64,000 nucleotides of DNA from Trogon surrucura (GCA_020746105.1 JAJGST010000022.1:2367135-2431134), one strand, 5' to 3'; positions 11,013 to 21,801 are shown, counted from the stretch's first letter. The notes: generated by a model from the letters alone, not told the origin. Numbers and translations are program-made.

Positions 11013-11372
11013 GAGTTAGAAACTGAAGACCAGACTATGCAGCCAGGATTGTTATTCGCTATTGTACTCCTTCAATCACTCTGTTATCACACAGGGAGAC
11101 AGACGTTCCCAGGTCTGTTTTGATCATACTCTCCCATTCACTCCCATGCACATCTTGTGTACAAGAAGCATCTTATCTGACCATTCTCACGAGCAAACTC
11201 CCAACATGAGCTGTACTGGGCTGGTCAAGGTCTCTTTTGATTATTAGCAAGCAAGAGTTATGTACTTGTTTAGAAAAGAGCTCAAGGACAAAAGTCTTAA
11301 TTCTGCAACACAGTGCTACCAGCACAGCTAACAAATATGTAGGGTATCCTCAGTTCCCCCTTTTTTTTGTTT
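11013..11372 (-). mobile_element. ERVK LTR, 3'-truncated, with polypurine tract (left arm)
   Basis: The minus-strand LTR starts at 11,352 (TGAGGATACCC), preceded by a polypurine tract (AAAAAAAGGGGGAAC) at 11,353-11,372. It matches the LTR at 21,220-21,660 up to about the ATAAATA box, then breaks into env sequence. Mirror copy 50,651-51,010. Confidence 0.75.
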
Positions 11373-11818
11373 TTTGGTTTATTTTGGATCACCATCAAAG
11401 TCATGAGATGTACTTTTGGTTCTTCGGACCCCTCTGGCAGCACTTCAGGTGAGATTGTTAATTACAATGAAAAAGAACAGAACAAAAGACTTCCCACAAC
11501 AACAAATACTATTAAACACATTTTTAATACAGAAAACCATATTTTGAGGTTTAACCAAATCATATCCTGGCTAAAAAATGCGTAGTATTTATCCCACTGC
11601 GTTGTTATGTTTTACTTGCTGCTCTCCCTGAGTTCCCAGGACTCACATTCACTGTTTTTGCCGGATAGGAATGCGAAAGATGCCCCTGCATCAATCCCAG
11701 GCCTCTGTTATCTCAGTGTGGGTGTGCTGCTTGTCGAGCACACAAGGCCAAGCAGTAATCCAGTGAGATGTCTGTGTTTTCTGACACTTTAGGTGCAAGT
11801 TGCTTGAGCGTACCTACA
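11373..11818 (-). other. ERVK env/pre-LTR segment (left arm)
   Basis: Mirror of 50,205-50,650 and similar to 27,400-27,830 in the loop, where it leads into an env TM region. Starts TGTAGGTACGCTCAA (minus strand). No intact ORF. Probably the 3' noncoding or decayed env part of an ERVK-like element. Confidence 0.5.
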
Positions 11819-12446
11819 CTCCTCCTCTCCAATCTTCCGCTGTACCTCTATATTTCACCCCCCTTGCTCAAGCGACTGCATTTGCTGGCGAAATTGGAGG
11901 TATCTGCTGAGGCTTGCAAGGTATATTAGAAAATAATCTACAAAGGTACATGAAAAATATATATAATGAAAGAAAAGCATAAATACAGTTCAACGTAGTG
12001 ATTTAAATCAAGTGTCTCCTCTCAGGGAATGTAGTCACGATGTCAGCCAGGTATCAGTTATTGCAGCAAGTCCTGAAGATGTTGAATATCATTCTTCAGG
12101 CAGACTGATTCATCAGTGTTGTGAAGGCAACACATGTAGTGTATAGATTCCAGAAGTGTGTATTGTGCTTTTTCGGGTTGAACTGCAGTCTCATGTTTGG
12201 TTCATGACACCAGCAATGCTGTTCTGATGCTGTTTCCTCTGGATGGAGCACAGATATGCATCGAAGAAACCTGGAACACAAAAACTCAAGAATCTGATAT
12301 TAGTAGAGAGTGTAAAATAAGCAAAAATATTGGCATATAGAACCATACATCATTCTCAGGGGTTCGAATGACTCATCTCTTTGATGAGCTGAGATGTACC
12401 TTACATTAAAGGAATACTTTTATATATATCGCCACATTATTCCCAC
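11819..12446 (-). other. Unassigned ERV-derived stretch (left arm)
   Basis: Mirror of 49,577-50,204. No confident domain. In the right-arm direction broken frames give a hydrophobic, TM-like run, then an AAGGGGGGTG purine tract, so a decayed env end is possible. AT-rich TATATATA near 12,420. Confidence 0.35.
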
Positions 12447-12870
12447 TTGTTGAAGTACCTGAATGGTTTGAGTAATTTCCTTCTAACTCCCTGGAATATG
12501 ATACTATTTTACAGTTATGACCTTTATGACCTATGGGTTAAGGAATATTGTAAACGGTTTCCTAATTCAGGCTTTTACGATACAAAATTGTGGGCAAAGG
12601 TTGGTGATGAAGTACAGATTAAGAAAGATTTACAGTTTAAGATACCAGATGAATTAGTTGTTACGTGGTGGACAGTTTGCACTGCTTTAACTGGATTACA
12701 GCCTGCCGAGGAACTTTTGCAAGTGGCAGGAACCACTGCTTCTGATGAACCCCTAATTTGCATTGATCAGGGCACGGCAGAGCATGTTTGTGATAAAGTG
12801 TCCGTGGATTCATGTGACCCTGATACTACTGATCCTGAAAAAGAGTCAGACTTATACCCATCTATAAAGT
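12447..12870 (+). pseudogene. gag: ERVK-like gag fragment interrupted by an ERVL LTR
   Basis: Open frame of about 140 codons with matrix-like sequence (WVKEYCKRFPNSGFYD, ELVVTWWTVCTALTGLQ), ending at DLYPSIK. Position and the DLYPSIK/NLYPPLT resemblance to the gag at 33,260-33,868 suggest a betaretrovirus-like gag. It is cut at 12,870 by the end of ERVL copy B; the frame then runs on into LTR sequence. Mirror 49,153-49,576, with only a few residue differences. Confidence 0.6.
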
Positions 12871-13681
12871 TGTCGTGGGTTAGGGCTGGGCAGGCTACTA
12901 ACACGGACAGACGCTCTCTAACCCCCTCTTCCCCCCCCCGCCAAACGGGAAAAGAAAAGGGAATGAGGCAGAGAGACTTACAGATTAGAAGAGAAAAAAA
13001 ACTAGAACAGCTTTAATGAAAATAATGGGAATAATGGTAAAAAGATAAAAGCAAAGAATTATATACAACTATAGATAGTAGCCCGATATCAAACCCGACT
13101 CCCTCCCCTGAGAAAAATCACCACTGGTGCTGCAGAGCAGGAGGCACTGGGGAAACCCCAGGCTCAGCGGCGGCGGGGAGCCGGATACAGGGAGCTGGAT
13201 TCGGGAACTCAGGATCCGGGTCAAAATCAGGAGGTCAGATGGAGTCCTCTCTGGACACCGGCCATTGCAGAAAAGAAGGGCGAAAAGGCCGAAAAAGGGC
13301 CGAAACTCTCGTGATCACTCAATTTATACTAACTATGACGTATATGGGATGGAATACTCTCGTTGGTCACCTGTCCTGTCTATTACCCCCCGGAGGTGCA
13401 ACCTTTTACTTCCTTGTGCCCCTCTTACTACTCGGAACCCCCAGCGTGGCACACAAGAGCCAGCAGTGGCCTTGGGCACTGTAGGAATACGTATAAGCAA
13501 GAGCCTTTCTGCATCCCAGTCCCAGGCAGTAACTGTAAACATCAGGTGTTATCACTGCCAGTAGCACACACTGTCTGCAAAAACATGCTGCTGACTTCAG
13601 AACGTGCAGCCTTTTAGAAGACACTAAACTGAAAAGTAAAAATCACTAAACAGGACTGGGTTTCTAGCTAAACCCAGGACA
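12871..13681 (-). mobile_element. ERVL copy B 3' LTR (811 bp)
   Basis: Minus-strand LTR from 13,681 (TGTCCTGGG) to 12,871 (...CCCACGACA). TATAAA (plus-strand TTTATA at 13,323-13,328) and an ACGTCA half CRE (13,336-13,342 on plus as TGACGTA) form its promoter; ATTAAA lies near 13,010. It differs clearly from its own 5' LTR (790 bp, several percent divergent), and its outer flank is ERVK gag. Confidence 0.88.
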
Positions 13682-14000
13682 TTCTATCCCTTATTCCATA
13701 CCATTTACGTCATACTGATCACAAGCTAATGGTCTACTTATTGGAAAAGTTCAGTAAGTTCATGAAGTTCAGAATCGTGGGTTCCATCCATCACAGCAGT
13801 CTCTCAGGGCAGGAAAGTTCATGTGGAATTCGTTACAGTTCGTGTCCATAGGTTGTAGGTTCACTTCGAAGAAGTTATTGGACGTCACTTGATGAGGCTA
13901 GCTCGTTTGCTGGATGTCACTCGATGAGGTCAGCTCTGGTCATCACTGGTTATTATTCTGAAAAACACTTGTTCAACACTGTTACTATTATGTAACAACA
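13682..14000 (-). other. ERVL copy B 3' untranslated region with polypurine tract
   Basis: No ORF. Next to the LTR the minus strand reads GGTATGGAATAAGGGATAGA, a purine-rich tract shared with the other ERVL provirus at 35,740-35,765. Contains an imperfect direct repeat (CTCATCGAGTGACATCC / CTCATCAAGTGACGTCC). There is no env gene between integrase and LTR, as is usual for ERVL. Confidence 0.65.
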
Positions 14001-15164
14001 TCATACAGGATTAAAATGAGCATTCTCACCCAAAGTTAAATTTCCTTGAGGTACACATTGAACTTCACCATCTTTCATCATCACCCACCAAGTAGTTCCA
14101 GGTCCTTGAGCAAAAGAAACCCCATGAATGGCTTTGCCTTTGCCCAAAGCAGGAAATACCCAGACAGTCTTCCCCAACAAATTCCTTTCATGCACCACAG
14201 GGACTTTATCTCCTTCTACTGTATGCAAAGGCTCTGAATGAGCAGAACCAGCACGATTGATGGACCCTCTGGTGTTAACTAATCAGGTGGCATGTGCTAA
14301 ATGCTTGTCCCAGTTTTTAAAAGTTCCACCTCCCATTGCTTTCAGAGTAGTTTTTAACAGTCCATTGTATCGTTCAATATTCCCAGAGGCTTGTGCATGA
14401 TAAGGGATATGATATACTCATTCAATACCATGTTCTTTAGCCCAGTTGTCTATAAGATTGTTTCTGAAATGAGTCCCATTATCTGATTCAATTCTTTGTG
14501 GAGTGCCGTGTCGCTACAAAATCTGCTTTTCTAGGCCCAAGACAGTGTTTCGGGCTGTGGCGTGAGGCACGGGATACGTTTCTAACCATCCGGTGGTTGC
14601 TTCCACCATAGTGAGCGCATAGCGCTTACCCTGGCGAGTTAGAGGAAGTGTGATGTAATCAATCTGCCAGGCCTCCCCATACCTATATTTTAACCATCGT
14701 TCCCCATACCACAAAGGTTTTAATCGCTTAACTTGCTTAATTTCGGAGCATATTTCACAATCATGGATAACCCGTGCAATAGCGTCCATAGTTAAATCCA
14801 CCCCTCGGTCACGAGCCCATCTGTATGTTCCATCTCTTCCCTGATGTCCTGAAGTGTCGTGGGCCCACCGAGCTAGAAACAGTTCGCCTTTATGTTCCCA
14901 GTCCAAGTCTATTTGGAACACTTGAGCAGCCTGATCCACATGCTGGTTGTGTCGATGTTCCTCAGTGGCACGATTTTTGGGCACATGGGCATCTACGTGA
15001 GGTACCTTTACAACTAGGTTCTCTAGCCGAGCAGCAATGTCTTGCCATAGTTCAGCAGCCCAAATAGGCTTACCTCTGCGCTGCCAGTTATTGTGCTTCC
15101 ACTGTTTTAACCAACCCCAAAAATAATTTGCCGCCATCCATGAGTCAGTATAAAGATAGAGCAC
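14001..15164 (-). pseudogene. pol: ERVL copy B integrase (with RNase H end)
   Basis: RNase H residue region (LYTDSWM at the start), then the integrase HHCC finger (HDTSGHQGRD...HDCEICSEIK), core Asp QIDYITLP, a second Asp ESDNGTHF and Glu NIERYNG, and C-terminal domain 14,228-14,001 (VVHERNLLGKTVWVFP). Broken by a TAG after EKQIL (14,514-14,516) and by TGA codons near 14,418 and 14,281. The same breaks occur in copy C. Confidence 0.85.
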
Positions 15165-15989
15165 TGGCCATTTTTCCCGTTCAGCAATATCTAAGGTCAG
15201 CTGGATGGCTTTTAACTCTGCAAACTGACTCGATCCACCTTCTCACTCAGTTGCTTCTGCAACACATCATGTGGGACTCCACACAGCAGCTTTCCACTTA
15301 GGACCATTTCCTACAAGGCGGCAAGATCCATCAGTGAATAGGGCATATTGCTTTTCATTGTCTGGTAACTGATTATATGGTGGAGCTTCTTCAATCCGTG
15401 TCACCACCTCCTTAGGTGGCATTGAAAGGTCTTTACCTTGTGGCCAGTCTGCAATTACCTCTAAAAGTCCTTGATGATTGTGATGACCCATTTGAGCATT
15501 CTATGTAATTAGGGCAGTCCATTTACTTCATGCTTCTCTGGAGACATTCAAGACCTGCCTGGACACGTTCCTGTGTAGCATAATCTAGGCGTGCCTGCTC
15601 TGGCAGGGGGATTGGACTTGATGATCTTTCGAGGTCCCTTCCAATCCCTAACATTCTATGATTCTATGTAGCATTGGTGGCATGATGTGTGGAAGGAACT
15701 TTACTCTTGAACATACAGTTTAGGACTGATATTTGTGGTACTAGGAGAAGCTGTACCTCAGAACCAATCACTTCCGAAGCAGCTTTAACTCCTTCATATG
15801 CAGCCAGTATTTCTTTTTCAGTTGCAGTATAGTTGGCCTCAGAGCCTCTATATTTTCAGCTCCAAAATACAAAGGGTCGACCTCGAGTTTCTCCTGGTGC
15901 CTTCTGCCAGAGGCTCCATGCAGGACCATTGTCCCCAGCTGCGGTGTACAGCAAATTTTTAATATCTTGCCCTGTTCAGATTGACCCAA
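15165..15989 (-). pseudogene. pol: ERVL copy B RT connection and RNase H
   Basis: Covers the RT thumb/connection and the RNase H start (ALFTDGSCRLVGN with the first catalytic Asp). Interrupted by a CR1 fragment at 15,533-15,668 and by stops near 15,855, 15,266 and 15,245. In this arm the site equivalent to the right-arm LTR insertion is empty (uninterrupted sequence around 16,000). Confidence 0.8.
15533..15668 (+). mobile_element. CR1 3'-end fragment (136 bp) inside ERVL pol
   Basis: Starts CTTCTCTGGAGACATTC, ends with two ATTCTATG octamers. Severely 5'-truncated CR1 insertion, present in both arms (46,355-46,490), so older than the palindrome duplication. Confidence 0.9.
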
Positions 15990-16764
15990 GAGCTACTGCC
16001 TGTACGATCTCTTGTTTGATTTGTTCAAAGGCCTGTTGCTGTTCAGGGCCCCATTGAAATTTGTTTTTCTTTCGAGTCACATCAAAAAGAGGTTTCACAA
16101 TCTGACTATAACCAGGAATATGCATTCTCCAGAAACTCACAGTACCTAAGAAGGATTGTGTTTCTTTTTTGTTAGTTGGTGGCAACATAGCTGATATTGT
16201 GTTAATCACGCCTATTGGGATCTGGCGACGTCCATCTTGCCATTTCACTCCCAAATACTGGATCTCTCATGCAGGTCCCTTGACCTTGCTTCTCTTTATG
16301 GCAAAACCAGCATCCAAAAGAATCTCAATTACTTTCTTACCTTTCGTGAAAACGTCTTCTGCTGTGTTACCCCATACGATGATGTCATCGATGTATTGCA
16401 GATGTTCTGGAGCTCCACCCCTCTCCAGGGCAGTATGGATCAGTCCATGGCAGATGGTAGGGCTGTGTTTCCACCCCTGGGGCAGTCGGTTCCAGGTGTA
16501 CTGGATACCCCTCCAGGTGAAAGCAAACTGCGGTCTGCATTCTGCTGCTATAGGAATAGAGAAAAATGCATTAGCAATGTCAATTGTGGCATACCAATTA
16601 ATAACTGGCATACCAGTTAATCTCCATTCTCCATCAGACTTTCGCACAGGACAGATAGGACTGTTAAATGGTGAGTGAGCTTTACTGATCACTCCTTGGC
16701 TTTCTACTTGACGTATCAGCTTATGGATGGGACCTACAGAGTCTCTTTTGGTACGATATTGTCG
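15976..16764 (-). pseudogene. pol: ERVL copy B reverse transcriptase
   Basis: RT palm with WYATIDIANAFF (motif A), NRLPQGWKHSP (motif B) and LQYIDDIIVWG (catalytic YIDD). Compared with the provirus at 37,907-39,160, about 30 residues containing the DYRGLN motif are missing at about 16,620, where the sequence forms a small palindrome (ACTGGTATGCCAGT). The same deletion is in copy C. A stop at 16,268-16,270 (TGA) splits this copy. Confidence 0.87.
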
Positions 16765-17247
16765 TCAATGCACTGTTTTAGTAGCTATTGGTACCTGTTG
16801 GTCTTCAGTTTTCATCAGCCCTACGACACTAGGCTCCTCTGACAGTTTGGGCAAGCTAGACAGCTGATCAATGTCCTCGGTTTCTACAGTTCCTATGCCA
16901 AAAGCCCATCGATAGCCTCTTGGATCCTTATAATACCCTTTCTTGAGGAAGTCTATGCCAAGGATGCATGGGGCATTTGGACCAGTCACTATGGGGTGCT
17001 TTTTCCACATATTCCCAGTAAGGCTCATTTCAGCCTCCAACACAGACAGTTTTTGAGAACCACCCATCACTCCAGAAATAGTAACAGTTTCAGTTCCTGT
17101 ATGATTCAATGGCATTAGGGTGCACTGTGCACCAGTGTCCACCAGAGCTCTATATTTTCGTGGTTCTAATGTGCCAGGCCACCGAATCCACACAGTCCAA
17201 TAAACTCGGTTGTCCCTCTCCTCCACCTGGCTGGAGGCAGGGCCCCT
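16765..17247 (-). pseudogene. pro: ERVL copy B protease
   Basis: Frame continuous with gag beyond the UAG at 17,248-17,250. Begins with linker VEERDNRVYWTVWIRWPG, then LVDTGAQCTLMP (protease active site) and GIDFLKKGYY. Open from the UAG to a stop at 16,765-16,767. This arm keeps TGG where the right arm has TGA at the WIRW position. Confidence 0.85.
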
Positions 17248-18600
17248 CTAATTTTGAGGTTGATTCACGGGGTTTACCTGATTTACAGTATTGGTATTAA
17301 CTACATTTACATTCTGATTGTTCCTTCTCATGGCAGATTGTTGTCTTCTGTTTGTGTTTCGCAAATTGGATACTCGTTCCCGTAGAGCAGAAGTAGGTTT
17401 TCCATCCCAGCTCCTCATGTCCTCACCATATCCACGTAGGAAAATCCACAAGTCATTCCGTGACAAGTTACCATCATTTTTAGTTGATCTTGAAGGTCTG
17501 TATCTTCTAAGAGCATCAGCGTGGCTCCATTGAGGTCTGTCATCTCTCTTGGACAATGTATCAATCAGCTCTTTTAATGATTGATTGGTTTTCCCAAATG
17601 ATTCACTGTTTTTCTCAATTGCTTGATTGGTTTTCTCCATTGCTATCTCAATCTCTTTCTCAATTGATTTCTACAGTGATCTGTTGTTTTCCTCAATTAT
17701 TTTTTCCAGGGCAGCAATCTGAATTTGTTGAGGATTGGCAGTACTGTCTTCATACTGTTGTGCTTTGTTGGCCACTTCACTCACTGTTGGTGCCCGACCA
17801 TCTCCATCTAATGCCCAGACCATTGTTGACAAGGTGTGCTTATACACTGGTGGGGCACTCCTCACAAACATCTGAATAACGGGTTTGTGGCAGGGCATCT
17901 CATCAGGGTTTAAAATTGTTTGTGGATCACTGTAAATCACCTCTCTCACTGCTAGTTCTCTCAAGTACTTAATGCCTTTTTCCATGCTGGTCCAGCTGGT
18001 TGTGTGGATAGGAATATCGTCCTTGTGGGTATACCGGTTCTTAATAGCTGTCAAGAGTCGTCTCCAGAGGTTGAGACTGTTGTCGTCTTTTGCAAGTTCC
18101 GTGTCAACGCCTGCGTTTCCAGACAGGGATCCCAGCTGTTTGGCTTCTTTACCGTTCAGATTAATGGTATCGGCTCCTTTATCCCAGCATCGGAGTAACC
18201 ACCTGTAATATGATTCACCCTCACAACGACCAAATTCCTTTCTCACATCTCGCATGTCCCTCAGAGTAAAAGGTTTGGCAGCTGCTTCCGATTCTGGCTC
18301 TGAACTATCTGATGACTTCGGTTTGGAAGGACCCTTTCCTGGATCAGAATCATCTGATGTTGGGCGATTTGTCTTTGTTAGATGTTTCTTCCCAGTCACA
18401 GGGATACCAGCTTTCTTTCCTGAGTCTGAATCTGAGTCTGAATCTGAGTCATATGATGGTGCTACTTTAGAAGGACCATGTCCCGGAGTTGTGTCATCTG
18501 TTGTTAGGGCAATTGACTTTTTCCGATGTTTCTTTCTAGTCACAGGGGCAACTTTTGCTGATACAGACTGAGGACACAGTGGTACTCCATGACTTGCACA
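17248..18600 (-). pseudogene. gag: ERVL copy B gag
   Basis: N-terminal basic/Ser-Asp region, the core (MRDVRKEFG... YYRWLLRCWDKGAD... SDPQTILNPDEMPCH) and a Glu/Asn/Gln-rich C-terminal part ending QPQN before TAG at 17,248-17,250. A stop at 17,671-17,673 splits it into two frames. The gag frame has no ATG before MRDM at about 18,254, although it is open upstream, overlapping the pre-gag ORF. Confidence 0.82.
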
Positions 18601-19018
18601 AATTCCTACAGAAACGCCACAATGCCAAGAGATTCATGGGCATTAACATCAGAATCAATAACAATTCAATCTTTCAATCAAAATAACTGCACTCACAATC
18701 ACAATCCTCAAAACCTGGTAGACTCAGATTAGCAAACAAATGAGTATAATTTCCTAAGGTGAAATTGAAAGTGTAGTTAGAAACAAAATTCATCATTGTG
18801 CTCTTAAGGTATTCAGGTATGCCGATCACCCAAATTATTGCAGAATACACCGACACTAAAAAACTCAGCACAGTGAAAATTCTCATCATGTAACCAGAAC
18901 AGGCAAACCACAGAAAGATATACCAAAACACACTCAAGAGTTTGGACAAAATTTTGTCACCTAATGAGGAACCCACATTTAAAAGGACATGACATAACAT
19001 TTCACAGACCGATAACAT
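18580..19018 (-). pseudogene. ERVL copy B pre-gag membrane-protein ORF
   Basis: ATG at 19,018. Same protein as 42,654-43,136: two close hydrophobic segments (FWYIFLWFACSGYMM and VYSAIIWVIGI region), a sequon-rich domain and a DCDCEC cluster. Here a change after SYFD creates an early stop at 18,674-18,676, so the third hydrophobic segment is not joined. Lies between the primer binding site and gag. Confidence 0.65.
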
Positions 19019-19186
19019 GAGCTGTCTGGTTTTCTTTTCTAACCCTTCAGAACATTCAAAGAAAAGATCTGTTACTCTCCCAACTGTGCCGGATGGAATT
19101 TAAACTATATGGGCAATATATCAGAGCCCAGTTGTATCTAAGTAGCTGCTAAAATATTCTGAGACTGAGTGGTGTTTTTTTTCTTT

Positions 19187-19204
19187 GCCTCATTTTGGGT
19201 GCCA
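19187..19204 (-). other. ERVL copy B primer binding site
   Basis: The minus strand reads TGGCACCCAAAATGAGGC a few bases after the LTR end; this matches the tRNA-Lys1,2 site TGGCGCCCAACGTGGGGC at 14 of 18 positions. The provirus at 41,043-41,060 has the perfect version. Confidence 0.7.
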
Positions 19205-19211
19205 ATATATC

Positions 19212-20001
19212 TGTCGTGGGTTAGGGCTGGACTGGCCACTAACACGGACAGACACTCTCTAACCCCCTCTTCCCCCCCTAAACGGGAAGAGAAAAGGGAA
19301 CGAGGGAGAGAAACTTACGGGTTAGAGAAGAAAAACTAGAACAGCTTTAATGAAAATAGTGGAAATAATGGTGAAAAGATAAAAGTAGAGAACTATATAC
19401 AACTATAGATTGTAGTCCGATATCAAACCCAACTCCCTCCCCTGAGAACAATCACCACAGATACTGCAGAGCAGGAGGCACTGGGGAAACCCCAGCCTCA
19501 GCGGTGGCAGGGAGCTGGATTCGGGAACTCAGGATGCAGGTCAAAATCAGGAGCTCAGATGGAGTCCTCTCTGGACACAGGCCATTGCAGAAAAAGGGCG
19601 AAAAGGGCAAAAAAAGGAACGAAACTCTCATGATCATTCAATTTATACTAACTATGACGTATATGGGATGGAATACTCTCGTTGGTCACCTGTCCTGTCT
19701 ATTACCCCCCGGAGGTGCAACCTTTTACTTCCTTGTGCCCCCTCTTACTACCCGGCACCCCCAGCGTGACACACAAGAGCCAGCAGTGGCCTTGGTCACT
19801 ATAGGAGTAGTATAAGCAAGAGCCTTTCTGCATCCCAGTCCCAGGCAGTAACTATAAACATCAGGTGTTATCACTGCCAGTAGCAGGCACTGTCTGCAAA
19901 AGCATGCTGCTAACTTCTGAACGTGCAACCTTTTAAAAGACGCTAAACTGGAAAATAGAAATTACTGAAGAGGACTCGGTTTTAGCTAAAACCGGGAAAC
20001 A
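19212..20001 (-). mobile_element. ERVL copy B 5' LTR (790 bp)
   Basis: Minus strand from 20,001 (TGTTTCCCGG) to 19,212 (...CCACGACA). Shares the promoter layout of the 3' LTR but is 21 bp shorter and clearly divergent. Its outer flank (20,002-20,018) is satellite, whereas the 3' LTR flank is ERVK gag, so there is no target-site duplication. Confidence 0.88.
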
Positions 20002-21020
20002 TACCTTTGTTATTTTGTGACAGTGTATTGGGTCAGGCTGAGGTGGAGTTAATCTTCCCACAGCAGCTCTCTCCGTGCTGTGTTTCTTGGAGCGGTAGCT
20101 AGAAGGGTGTTGATAGCACCCCAGTGTTTTGGCTACTGCTAAGCGGTGCCCACACAGCACCAAGGCTGTGGTTTGATGTTCTCCCAGTAGTAGGGTGGGT
20201 GTGATCAACATCTTGGGAGGAGATACAGCCGGGCCAGCTGACCCAAATTGACCAAAGGGGTATTCCATACCATATGACGTCAGCTCAGATATAAAGGGAG
20301 AAGGCAGAGGGAAGTGGGGGGGGGCATTCGCTGTTTGTCCTCCGGAGAAACCGTTACGCGTGTTGGAGCCCTGCTTCCTGGGAAAGCGGCCGGACATCGC
20401 CCACCGATGGGAAGTAGAGAATAATCTTTGTTCCATTTTGCTTTGCTTCCGCACGTGGTGATTGCTATATTAAACTGCTTTTTATCTTTACCTACGGGCT
20501 TCTTGTTACATCTCACCTCTCCCCTGTCCATCTAAAAAGGGGAGTGATAGAGTGGCTTTGGTGAGCTCCTGGCCTCCAGCCAGGGCCAAACCACCACAGA
20601 CAGCGATAACCATTATGACGTCAGGCTGAACCCTGAGGTGCAGGGTCCAGGTTAAGGTTAGTGTTCAGAGATCCGTAGAGTCTGGGGCTGCAGAGACACA
20701 TGGGCTGGAGAAGGCATTCCAAGGGGGGCACTGCACTGAACCAACAGTGCTCCACCCACACCTTTCTGATTTTCTGACAGCCAGGGCCGTAGAGAAATTA
20801 GGACGAAACCAGAGGTGCAGAGCCGTGGTTAGGATTAGTGTTCAGATATCCATAAATCCTGGAGATGCAGAGACACTTGGAATGGAAAAGGAATTCCAAG
20901 GGGAGCATGGCACTGCACCAAGAGTACTCCATCCACACCTTTCTGATTTTGGGACAGCCATAGCCATTATGAAATCAGGCTGAACTCTGTGGCATAGGGA
21001 CCTGAATAGGGTTAGGGTTC
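20002..21020. repeat. 177 bp satellite (orientation A) around the solo LTR
   Basis: A stub at 20,002-20,023 (TACCTTTGTTATTTTG) and about 2.3 monomers at 20,599-21,020. CTGATTTT markers at about 20,764 and 20,943 are 179 bp apart. It ends in GGGTTAGGGTTC, immediately followed by an ERVL LTR end that itself contains GGGTTAGGG. Confidence 0.85.
20024..20598 (-). mobile_element. Solo LTR of the ERVL provirus (left arm)
   Basis: 575 bp, TGTATTGGG...CCACCACA on the minus strand, flanked by GACAG at 20,019-20,023 and 20,599-20,603. The right arm has a full provirus at the identical site with the same duplication (CTGTC on plus). At eight sites that separate the two right-arm LTRs, this one carries the 5'-LTR base at the three U3-side sites and the 3'-LTR base at the five U5-side sites, as expected from LTR-LTR recombination. 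TGACGTCA at 20,275-20,282 and TATAAAG at 20,290 are promoter elements; ATTAAA at 20,469. Confidence 0.95.
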
Positions 21021-21219
21021 TGTTGCGGGTTAGGGTTGGGCCAGCCACTAATGCGGAGAGATGCTCTCTAATCCAGTCTTCCCCCCGCCAAAGGGGAAGA
21101 GAAAAGGGAATGAGGCAGTGAGACTTATGGGTTAAAGAAGAAAAACTAAAACAGGTTTAATGAAAATAATGGAAATAATGGTGAAAAGATAAAAGTAAAG
21201 AACTATATACAACTATAAA
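21021..21219 (-). repeat. ERVL LTR 3'-end fragment
   Basis: Minus-strand U5-side 199 bp of the ERVL LTR (plus-strand start TGTTGCGGGTTAGGG). It is cut at ACAACTATAAA, where the ERVK LTR begins. Mirror 34,543-34,741. Confidence 0.8.
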
Positions 21220-21660
21220 TGTGGATACCCTACATTTTATTTAGCTGTGCTGGCAGCACTGCATTGCAGAGTTAAGACTGTCGTCCTTGAGCTCTTTTCT
21301 AAACAAGTACATAACTCTTGTTTGCTAATTGTGAAAAGAGACCCTGACCAGCCAAGTACAGCTCATGTTGAGAGCTTGCTCGTGAGCATGAACAGATAAG
21401 GTGCTTCTCGTACACAAGATGTGCATGGGAGTGAACGGGAGAGTATGATCAAAACAGACCTGGGAAAGTCTATTTTCCCTGTGTGATAAGAGAGTGATTG
21501 AAGGAATACATGAGCTAATAACAACCCTGGCTGTATAGTCTGTTCTCGTTTGTAACTCAAAAATAGTTCTTCGTGCTAGTAAGCATAAATATGTGTGCCT
21601 GCTTGCAATAAAGTGAATTCCGTTTCCCACCATCTCCGAGTTAGTGCATGCTTCTCAACA
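21220..21660 (+). mobile_element. ERVK-like 5' LTR (441 bp)
   Basis: TGTGGATACCC...CTTCTCAACA, with AATAAA at 21,607-21,612 and an upstream ATAAATA box. It is followed two bases later by a primer binding site and then gag, which fixes it as a 5' LTR. Mirror 34,102-34,542. Confidence 0.88.
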
Positions 21661-21662
21661 AA

Positions 21663-21681
21663 TGGGAGCCCGAACAGGGAC
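21663..21681 (+). other. ERVK-like primer binding site
   Basis: TGGGAGCCCGAACAGGGAC; its last 14 bases equal those of the tRNA-Lys3 site used by many lentiviruses and betaretroviruses, which supports the ERVK assignment. Mirror 34,081-34,099. Confidence 0.8.
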
Positions 21682-21801
21682 TTAATCATATCCAAGAGAA
21701 GTACCACCGAGTGAGCCGAAAGGGGTGATGAATTAACTGACGTGTCCATCCTTACCTTTCAACAGGAAAACAGGGACGAGGACTGCGGCCGGGGGACAAA
21801 A

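Noticed and set aside
21663-21681. tRNA-Lys gene fragment
   Set aside because: Position directly after an LTR and before gag shows it is a retroviral primer binding site; no cloverleaf surrounds it.
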